This document shows, piece by piece, positions 6,943-11,820 of a DNA stretch of 11,820 nt. Numbering within the stretch: the stretch's first letter is position 1; every line of letters begins with the position of its first letter. This stretch comes from Geoglobus sp. Lineage in GTDB: Archaea; Halobacteriota; Archaeoglobi; Archaeoglobales; Archaeoglobaceae. Location of the stretch: assembly GCA_015523645.1 (NCBI GenBank), contig WAJY01000284.1:1-11820 (forward strand), read 5' to 3'. A program made the position numbers and the translations under genes. The notes beneath the pieces are model-generated. The model saw only the letters and a list, made by a program, of their open reading frames with translations, did not search any database and had not been told where the DNA came from.

Positions 6943-6986
6943 TCTTGCTTCTCTTCAAGAATGAAAACGGTTTCGCAAGAATGATG
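6937..6986. repeat. Three-copy CAAGAATGA motif forming alternative inverted repeats over the DUF72 start
   Basis: CAAGAATGA occurs on the plus strand at 6956-6964 and 6976-6984, exactly 20 bases apart, and in reverse orientation at 6939-6947. The reverse copy pairs with the near copy (nine base pairs, eight-base loop) or with the far copy as a perfect 12-base repeat (6937-6948 with 6975-6986). In the DUF72 message the reverse copy contains the start codons, so either hairpin would hide them. It could instead be a protein-binding operator with two helical turns between direct repeats. Repeats are seen directly; function is inferred. Confidence 0.6.
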
Positions 6987-7014
6987 TTGGTGCCTTCAGC
7001 AAGTTTACCACAAA

Positions 7015-7029
7015 CAATAAATATTTAAT
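7015..7029. promoter_or_regulatory. Shared, near-symmetric TATA element between DUF72 and CDGSH genes
   Basis: CAATAAATATTTAAT reads as a TATA box on both strands. For the plus strand the centre is about 22-25 bases before the CDGSH ATG at 7045, so that gene is probably leaderless. For the minus strand it predicts a start near 6995 and a leader of about 50 bases in front of DUF72, which includes the inverted repeats. Confidence 0.45.
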
Positions 7030-7044
7030 CACAAAATTATATTT

Positions 7045-7215
7045 ATGAGTGTAACTATTAAGGCAGTTAAAGATGGTCCGTATCTTGTTAAGGTTGATGG
7101 AGAGGTTAAGTACGCCTTATGCAGGTGTGGTCAGTCAAATAACAAACCCTTCTGCGATGGAACACATGAAAAGGTTGGATTTAAGGCTGATGAGGTTGAT
7201 TTGGATGTTGCCTAA
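7045..7215 (+). CDS. Small CDGSH-type iron-sulfur protein
   Basis: A 56-residue protein, MSVTIKAVKDGPYLVKV at its start, with the 3Cys-1His cluster motif CRCGxxxxKPFCDGTH (C26, C28, C37, H41) and the usual KVGFKA ending. CDGSH proteins bind a labile [2Fe-2S] cluster with one histidine ligand and act in redox or cluster transfer; bacterial and archaeal single-domain forms have no fixed partner. The N-terminal 'DGPYLVKV' strand is typical of this prokaryotic type, so the short gene is complete. The TATA element ends about 16 bases before the ATG and no ribosome site is present, pointing to a leaderless message. Odd: after the TAA the same frame stays open for 14 more codons and encodes three cysteines (ANCLSGCDAIGGKC) before a second TAA at 7258. 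Confidence 0.88.
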   Translation: MSVTIKAVKDGPYLVKVDGEVKYALCRCGQSNNKPFCDGTHEKVGFKADEVDLDVA

Positions 7216-7216
7216 G

Positions 7217-7247
7217 CCAATTGCCTTTCAGGCTGTGATGCAATTGG
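7217..7247 (+). terminator. Stem-loop just after the CDGSH gene
   Basis: CCAATTGC (7217-7224) and GCAATTGG (7240-7247) form a perfect eight-base stem with a 15-base loop, beginning one base after the CDGSH stop. No long T-tract follows, so it is more likely a 3'-end stabilising hairpin or processing site than a classical terminator. Function uncertain. Confidence 0.35.
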
Positions 7248-7308
7248 TGGAAAGTGTTAAGTAAGATGGGATGAAATAGTTAAATTAGCTAAAACTTAGG
7301 TGATTTGG

Positions 7309-8055
7309 ATGTGGAAAGGAAGACAAGCTATAATTGGTGCTTTAATTGCAATGCTGATTCTCTCACTCTCTCTTGGAAATGCATCAAAGGAAGAGAAGAG
7401 GTCAGAAGATATCGGGAAGATTATAATAATACACACAAAAGCCTCAGACAAAAAGGATTGGATAAAGAATCCAAAAAAGCCTGAAAACAAGGGAAAGGGG
7501 AAAAAGAATGTTTGCTATAGATTGCTGGGTGTTAAGTGGAAGAGACTTCCCGTAAGCTATGTGATAAATCCAAACAATGGTGATGGTCTTTCTAGCGAGT
7601 TTGTTATCTCTTCAATCTATGCATCTGCTGAGGAATGGGACAATCATACAAGCATTAAGATCTTCGATGACAGTTATGCTGTGGATTACAATGCCACTTG
7701 GGACGGATTTGGATACCCTGATGGAAGAAATGAGTTTGTATTTGGCAACTTTCCACAATCTTCTGCTATAGCAATCACTGTGATTTGGTACAGCAAAAGG
7801 ACAAAGGAAATAATCGAATTTGATACGCTTTTCAATGACTACTATGAGTGGGGAAATGCCACAATAAATTCAAGCTTGATGGATCTCCAGAACATAGCAA
7901 CACATGAAATAGGACATGGACTTGGACTCAATGATCTCTACAGCATCAATTGCTACAATGAAACGATGTATGGCTATTCAGACTATGGGGAGGTTAAGAA
8001 GAGAAGTCTCGAAAATGGGGATATAGCAGGACTTCAAAGAATGTATGGAGAGTAA
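7309..8055 (+). CDS. Secreted matrixin-like (M10-type) zinc metalloprotease
   Basis: A protein of 248 residues. It starts MWKGRQAIIGALIAMLILSL, a signal peptide or N-terminal anchor ending near GNAS, followed by a Lys-rich linker (about 25-67). The catalytic domain (about 68-248) has the extended zinc motif HEIGHGLGLND (199-209: three ligands plus catalytic Glu) and a downstream Met-turn in NETMYGYSDYG (M220), the metzincin pattern; the C-terminus DIAGLQRMYG is the usual matrixin ending. Five N-x-S/T sequons lie in the mature domain, fitting a glycosylated extracellular enzyme. There is no cysteine-switch propeptide of animal MMP type. I chose the ATG at 7309 over the GTG at 7300 because TAGGTGAT just before it is a good ribosome site. 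It stands alone between the CDGSH gene and a gene-free stretch; the substrate is unknown. Confidence 0.85.
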   Translation: MWKGRQAIIGALIAMLILSLSLGNASKEEKRSEDIGKIIIIHTKASDKKDWIKNPKKPENKGKGKKNVCYRLLGVKWKRLPVSYVINPNNGDGLSSEFVISSIYASAEEWDNHTSIKIFDDSYAVDYNATWDGFGYPDGRNEFVFGNFPQSSAIAITVIWYSKRTKEIIEFDTLFNDYYEWGNATINSSLMDLQNIATHEIGHGLGLNDLYSINCYNETMYGYSDYGEVKKRSLENGDIAGLQRMYGE

Positions 8056-8288
8056 TCATAAAATTTTCAGAAACTCGGAAAATTCTGGGTGGCATTGAAA
8101 GATGCCGCCATAATATTAACAATATGGCTGGATTGTTGCAAGAATCTATGCCACTCCAACAACGCTTTATGCCAAAGCAGGAATACCATACAAAACTCTT
8201 TTATCTGCTACACCTTCCATTCGAAGTCCTCTCCCCATCAATTTCAGATACTTTGGATTTAGAGAAACCACAGCGATATGAATTTTTC
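8056..8288. other. Gene-free stretch with hairpins and possible degenerate coding or mobile remnant
   Basis: Between the convergent metalloprotease and iron-sulfur oxidoreductase genes I see no confident gene. An inverted repeat AATTTTC/GAAAATT (8062-8084) follows the metalloprotease stop. After that, the plus strand from about 8117 stays open for 53 codons but has no start and stop codons just upstream. The minus strand has short open pieces such as VVSLNPKYLKLMGRGL, interrupted by closely spaced stop codons. This looks like a decayed gene or the end of a mobile element, but no family is recognised. Confidence 0.3.
8088..8109. repeat. GC-rich hairpin GGTGGCAT/ATGCCGCC
   Basis: GGTGGCAT (8088-8095) and ATGCCGCC (8102-8109) pair over eight positions, one of them G-U, with a six-base loop. 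It is the strongest local stem in the gene-free stretch and lies about 30 bases after the metalloprotease stop. It may end that transcript or be a subterminal hairpin of a mobile element remnant. Confidence 0.5.
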
Positions 8289-10259
8289 CTATCCAAAGGC
8301 AGATTCATAGACAAGCTCGATAACATCCATAACCCTCATTCTATCATCAAGCCCGACACTTTTAACTCCATCCTCAAGCATTATCAAACAAAAAGGGCAA
8401 GCAACAGCAAGAATCTCAGCTCCCGAGTCTCCAGCCTCTCTGGCTCTTATGTTATTCGGTCTCTCTTTTCCGGGATACTCTCTCACAAGGTTTCCCCCTC
8501 CTCCTCCACAGCAAAAGGAATTCCTCCTGTTTCTGGGCATCTCCACCAGCTCCACTCCAGGAATTGCCTTCAGAATCTCTCTTGGCAATTCATACATTCC
8601 GTTGTACCTTCCCAAATAGCATGGATCGTGAAACGTCACTTTAGCATCTATTGATTTCTTTAGCTTCAACTTTCCCTCCATTATCCCCTGATAGATGATC
8701 TCAAGAACAAACTTTGACTCCAAATCCTCGTATTCGTTTTTGAATCCATTATAACAGTGAGGTGAGGTTGAAAATATCCTCTCAACTCCGTATTTCTCAA
8801 AAATCGAGAGGTTCTCTTCCTTAAGAATTTGAAACAGCCCCTCCTCCCCAACCCTTCTCACATCATTTCCGCAGCAACCCTCCTCTCTACCTAGTATCGC
8901 ATATCTAACTCCAATTTCATTGAGAATTTTTACAAGCTTCCTTGCAACCTCTTTATTCCTGTTATCAAAAGCATGCCCACATCCAACCCACCAGAGCCAC
9001 TCAAATTCACCATCCTTCACTCTTGGAACCTCCAAATCTTTAGTCCAAGCATCTCTCTTGTATTTAGCCTCGCCCCACGGATTTCTCTGTTTCTGAATGT
9101 TTATGAGGAAATCCCTGATGTCGGGAGGTGCTTCTCCGCTTTCAATTATCCCTCTCCTCATCTCTCCGATGATCTCCATCTGCTCAATGTAAACCGGGCA
9201 GAGTTCCATGCAAGCCCTGCATGTCGTGCACGCCCACACAGCCTCCATGTCGAGAACGTTATCTAGAAGTGGCTTGCTTTCTTTGGGATTTCCAAGAAAA
9301 TCAAAGCTCTCCTCCAAATTTTTTCTCAAATTCTGCATCAAAAACATTGGAGAGAGTGTTGTCCCTGAGCTTGTTGCAGGGCAAGCATCCTGACACCTTC
9401 CACATCTCATGCATGCAAGGCTTGAGAGCATGTCCCTCCACTGAAGGTCTCTTGGCTCTATGGCACCCATGTACTCCTCATCATCGATAATTCTTGCTGA
9501 AATTCTCTCACTTCTCGTTAGAATGTTTAATGGGCTGGCAATAATATGTGCAAGTTTTGTGTAGGGAATCAGTGCGATAAAAAGAAGGGCAAGAAGTGAG
9601 TGTATGCTCCAAAGCCATCTGTAAAGCTTGAGGTCAAATGGTAGGAATGTTGAGATGAGATAGCCTATGTAAGCTGTGTAGGCTGGAGAACCGCTTGCTA
9701 TTCTCACAGCCTCGACAAGAAACCCCAGAATTGTTATCAGAAGGAGTAAAAGAAGAACTGCACCATCATCTCTGGCATGCTCCCACTTCTTCTCAAATCT
9801 CGATGGCTTGAGAAAATATCTGTTCACAATTGCGATCAGGATGCCTGCAGTCAAGGCAATTCCAGCAGTATCCATAAAAGCCTCATGAAGCAAGTAGAAT
9901 GTTCCCCTGAAAAACGAGGAAGTTATGTGATCTGCTATCGTTAACACGATTGTCCCAATGGTCAGAACGACAAAGCCCCAGAGAATGAGGATGTGCATTA
10001 TTCCGATTTTCCCCTCCAAAAAGTAAAGCCTTACAAAGACAAAGCCATCCTTTACCGCCAACAATATCCTTTTCCCAAACTTGTCAAATCTGTTTTCGTC
10101 ATTTCTACCAGTTTTTAGAATTCTGTACCATCTTAAAACTCCCAGAAGAAAGATGAGAGTGGCAATGAGGAAAAGAAGGTAGTGGATGTACAATACCAGC
10201 GACTCGTCAACACCCCACAACGGCTCTCTCGATGGGAGTTCCAGTGCCGACACCTCCAA
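8289..10259 (-). CDS. Membrane-bound Fe-S oxidoreductase: cytochrome b (NarI/HdrE-like) + two [4Fe-4S] + two CCG domains
   Basis: A 656-residue fused electron-transfer protein. Residues about 20-245 form a NarI/HdrE-like membrane domain with several helices and candidate heme-b histidines (H26, H89, H125, H220, H238). Next come two ferredoxin motifs, CMRCGRCQDACP (C283-C293) and CTTCRACMELCP (C344-C354). The HdrD-like part has two CCG modules: C427, C462/C463, C502, and C547, C583/C584, C621, C624. The second carries the complete cysteine set for the unusual non-cubane cluster. This architecture is shared by HdrDE-type reductases and by the electron-transfer-flavoprotein:quinone oxidoreductases (EMO type) that pass beta-oxidation electrons to menaquinone. 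The second role suits an archaeon that respires organic acids, but no Etf or acyl-CoA dehydrogenase gene is nearby. The start is uncertain: TTG at 10259 (given) or GTG at 10253, which fits a leaderless transcript from the box at 10271-10286. Confidence 0.85.
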   Translation of the reverse strand: MEVSALELPSREPLWGVDESLVLYIHYLLFLIATLIFLLGVLRWYRILKTGRNDENRFDKFGKRILLAVKDGFVFVRLYFLEGKIGIMHILILWGFVVLTIGTIVLTIADHITSSFFRGTFYLLHEAFMDTAGIALTAGILIAIVNRYFLKPSRFEKKWEHARDDGAVLLLLLLITILGFLVEAVRIASGSPAYTAYIGYLISTFLPFDLKLYRWLWSIHSLLALLFIALIPYTKLAHIIASPLNILTRSERISARIIDDEEYMGAIEPRDLQWRDMLSSLACMRCGRCQDACPATSSGTTLSPMFLMQNLRKNLEESFDFLGNPKESKPLLDNVLDMEAVWACTTCRACMELCPVYIEQMEIIGEMRRGIIESGEAPPDIRDFLINIQKQRNPWGEAKYKRDAWTKDLEVPRVKDGEFEWLWWVGCGHAFDNRNKEVARKLVKILNEIGVRYAILGREEGCCGNDVRRVGEEGLFQILKEENLSIFEKYGVERIFSTSPHCYNGFKNEYEDLESKFVLEIIYQGIMEGKLKLKKSIDAKVTFHDPCYLGRYNGMYELPREILKAIPGVELVEMPRNRRNSFCCGGGGGNLVREYPGKERPNNIRAREAGDSGAEILAVACPFCLIMLEDGVKSVGLDDRMRVMDVIELVYESAFG

Positions 10260-10270
10260 TAACAGGCATA

Positions 10271-10286
10271 TAACAAAAAAATTTTC
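10271..10286 (-). promoter_or_regulatory. AT box and T-run between S8e and the Fe-S oxidoreductase
   Basis: On the minus strand GAAAATTTTTTTGTTA includes seven T's in a row about 18 bases after the S8e stop. It could end the S8e transcript and also act as the TATA region of the Fe-S oxidoreductase, with initiation predicted near 10253. The two roles cannot be separated by eye. Confidence 0.4.
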
Positions 10287-10298
10287 AATGGTTAGAGA

Positions 10299-10676
10299 TC
10301 ATTCCACCAGAACTGCATTTATAATTCCTTCCTGATTCGGACGGTTTGTAACCACAGCCTTTCCAACAGATGTCTCGATGATTGCGCCTTTTGTTATGAC
10401 GTTTCTTCTTGCGTAGTGTATGTGGGCTTTGTTCTCAATCACGTTCTTAATCTCAGCCCTGACAACTCTCTTTTCAGAGGGGAGGTAGACATTTGCATAC
10501 CGATCCCTGAAAAGTCTTATCTTGTACCCTCCACCTCTTACTCTGATCTTCTTTATCTTCCTCTCGCCTATCAGTGTTTCAATGTATTCTCTTCCAAGCT
10601 CGTATTTTCTCTTTTTTCTGAATTTTCTGTAAAGCTTTCCTGTATACTTTCTCTTGCTCCTTCCCTGCCAGATCAA
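10299..10676 (-). CDS. rps8e: 30S ribosomal protein S8e
   Basis: A 125-residue archaeal/eukaryotic S8e protein, a component of the small ribosomal subunit with no bacterial counterpart. The family pattern is clear: IWQGRSKRKYTGKLY, KKRKYELGRE, KKIRVRGGGYKIRL, then ENKAHIHYARRNVITKGAII, and a NRPNQEGIINAVLVE end. An upstream in-frame ATG at 10700 would add eight unrelated residues that include the ribosome site. Family proteins start at M-x-W-Q-G-R-S, so I place the start at the TTG at 10676. GGAGGTG (10682-10688) is seven bases upstream, strong support for this choice. An AT box at 10711-10722 gives the gene its own promoter with a leader of about a dozen bases. Basic composition is as expected. 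Confidence 0.95.
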   Translation of the reverse strand: MIWQGRSKRKYTGKLYRKFRKKRKYELGREYIETLIGERKIKKIRVRGGGYKIRLFRDRYANVYLPSEKRVVRAEIKNVIENKAHIHYARRNVITKGAIIETSVGKAVVTNRPNQEGIINAVLVE

Positions 10677-10681
10677 GGTAA

Positions 10682-10722
10682 CACCTCCTGAGCGTAGCAC
10701 ATTGAGTCTACTTAAATAATTT
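10682..10722 (-). promoter_or_regulatory. rps8e: S8e promoter (TATA box) and strong ribosome binding site
   Basis: On the minus strand AAATTATTTAAG (10711-10722) is a TATA-like element predicting transcription from about 10690. The perfect GGAGGTG (10682-10688) follows immediately and is complementary to the 3' end of 16S rRNA. It decides the TTG start at 10676. Confidence 0.5.
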
Positions 10723-10727
10723 GTGGG

Positions 10728-11820
10728 TTATGCATATTTTCTGATGAAAAGCTCGGGATAGGTTAGGGGAGTTACATGGTACTGCATAAGAACTCCTATC
10801 ATATCTCCCCTCAGAATTTCTCCATCAACGGCAGACACAACAACAGCATAATCAACAACTCTATCCTCCTCAACAAATCTCTGCTCCTCAAATTCTATGT
10901 CTATCGTTATGCCAAAGCTGTGATTTTTAGCCCCCATCGGCTGAACTATTGATCCCGATGGAATGTCTATCTTTTCAACCAATATCTTTTCAGGCTTGTT
11001 TGCATGAATCCTTTTTGTCTCAGCACTAATAATTGGCTTGAGATATCCAATGGCACTTCTCCTGAAGACAAAGGGCTTATGCTCAAATTCTGATCTTTTA
11101 ACTTTCCCTTCTTTTGAAATCACAATGTTTCCTCTGCTCTTCTGAGTCATGAAGGGAGTTAATCTCTCAACTATACCCCCTGCTGAAACTGCATAGATGT
11201 TCATGATACCAATAATGTCATTCTTCCTTATCTCCCCCTCATCTGTAGGCATGAATAGGACATGAGTGATTATCTTCTTCTCCTCTATTTTTCTGGGCTT
11301 TCCCGGGCTGTATATGTCAATTACTGTCCCAAAAGGATTTCTGTAGCCATAAAGAGTTACCGGAATTGTGTTCGCCTGAAGTTCAATTGGCTTGATCTTT
11401 ACAAGCCTCGCATCACCCTGCTCAAACTTGAGATCTTCATCAGCTAAAAGCATTCTCCACTCTCCAAGATTCCACCTTGAATACCAGGTTTCTCTTATCT
11501 CTCTTCTCTCTCTCACAATTTTTCCTCCATCCTTGTATGTTATATTTGCAGTCAGGCTCTCAAATTTTGGTTTTATGTCTGGAGATCTCAGAAACTCCTG
11601 ATCTCCCAAGCTTCCAACATTTATCGGATATATCTTGAAAACTCCTATCAAATCTCCCTCCTCTATGACTCCGTCCTCAACGGGAAAGAAGTAGACGTAC
11701 TTTATGCTCCTCGTCTCCTCAACCTTTTTTATCTCTGTTGGCACGGCATCGATTGTTGTTCCCAGTGCATGTCTGAGTATAGAGAGAGGGGCAATTGTGC
11801 TCTTAGGAGGTAGCTGTATC
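10728..11820 (-). CDS. DUF22 repeat protein, N-terminally truncated by the window edge
   Basis: The frame is open on the minus strand from the right edge to the TAA at 10728, about 363 residues in the window; a GTG at 11744 is internal, because the frame before it continues the repeat pattern. The protein is built of repeats of about 140 residues. With residues counted from that GTG, each unit has an LGTTIDA/FGTVIDI/FGITIDI strand, a 'VxDYxxxx..DGxI' strand pair and a GDLIGV (30-35), NDIIGI (175-180) or GDMIGV (313-318) turn, followed by xxxYxVxxG. This matches DUF22, a family seen mainly in Archaeoglobales and methanogens with no known function. No signal peptide or membrane segment is visible in the part present. 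It is not part of the S8e transcript if the S8e promoter is real. Family call good, function unknown, gene start outside the window. Confidence 0.75.
   Translation of the reverse strand, partial: IQLPPKSTIAPLSILRHALGTTIDAVPTEIKKVEETRSIKYVYFFPVEDGVIEEGDLIGVFKIYPINVGSLGDQEFLRSPDIKPKFESLTANITYKDGGKIVRERREIRETWYSRWNLGEWRMLLADEDLKFEQGDARLVKIKPIELQANTIPVTLYGYRNPFGTVIDIYSPGKPRKIEEKKIITHVLFMPTDEGEIRKNDIIGIMNIYAVSAGGIVERLTPFMTQKSRGNIVISKEGKVKRSEFEHKPFVFRRSAIGYLKPIISAETKRIHANKPEKILVEKIDIPSGSIVQPMGAKNHSFGITIDIEFEEQRFVEEDRVVDYAVVVSAVDGEILRGDMIGVLMQYHVTPLTYPELFIRKYA

Noticed and set aside
7073..7264. Plus-strand frame of 63 codons over the CDGSH gene
   Set aside because: It is the shifted frame of the CDGSH coding sequence; the CDGSH frame carries the full cluster motif.
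8124..8654. Plus-strand open frame of 176 codons
   Set aside because: Most of it is antisense to the well-supported C-terminal CCG region of the Fe-S oxidoreductase, has no ribosome site, and matches no family I know.
11742..11744. GTG at 11744 as the start of the DUF22 protein
   Set aside because: The frame is open upstream to the window edge and the translated residues there match the start of the other repeat units, so the GTG is internal.
1..11820. CRISPR array, tRNA or rRNA genes
   Set aside because: No regularly spaced repeats of 24-37 bases and no tRNA cloverleaf or rRNA signature was seen on either strand.

Overview
This window looks like a chromosomal segment of a thermophilic archaeon of the Archaeoglobales, most like Ferroglobus or Geoglobus. 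The pointers are an archaeal ribosomal protein S8e, a DUF22 repeat protein, an archaeal NYN-domain protein, an ATP-grasp gene like those of methanofuran synthesis, AT-rich TATA/BRE promoters with very short or absent leaders, and an octaheme cytochrome c of the type seen in nitrate- and iron-respiring members. The genus is inferred, not proven.

Left third (1-3240, minus strand). A tight operon reads right to left: 2-isopropylmalate synthase (leuA), a TatD-type metal hydrolase, a NYN/PIN-like nuclease-fold protein and an ATP-grasp ligase that runs off the left edge. The genes overlap or are separated by a few bases, so they are probably co-transcribed from a leaderless promoter in front of leuA.

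Respiratory and regulatory block (3242-5550). A winged-helix regulator with a C-terminal PAS-like sensor is divergent from a secreted octaheme cytochrome c related to hydroxylamine oxidoreductase. The cytochrome has a signal peptide, eight CxxCH sites and a C-terminal PGF-CTERM-like tail that predicts archaeosortase processing and surface anchoring. The 132-base gap between them holds opposed TATA boxes and a palindrome placed like an operator. A triple T-tract follows the cytochrome.

Middle (5550-8288). A DUF72 and DUF554 gene pair (minus strand) is divergent from a 56-residue CDGSH iron-sulfur protein. Next comes a secreted matrixin-like zinc metalloprotease. The DUF72 leader carries three copies of a 9-base motif that can form alternative hairpins over its start codons. 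Bases 8056-8288 hold no clear gene but do hold hairpins and degenerate reading frames.

Right third (8289-11820, minus strand). A membrane-bound cytochrome b/ferredoxin/CCG-domain iron-sulfur oxidoreductase is preceded by ribosomal protein S8e (TTG start) and by the C-terminal part of a DUF22 repeat protein that enters from the right edge. The oxidoreductase fits electron transfer from flavoprotein dehydrogenases to the quinone pool. Together with the octaheme cytochrome it suggests an anaerobic respiratory lifestyle.
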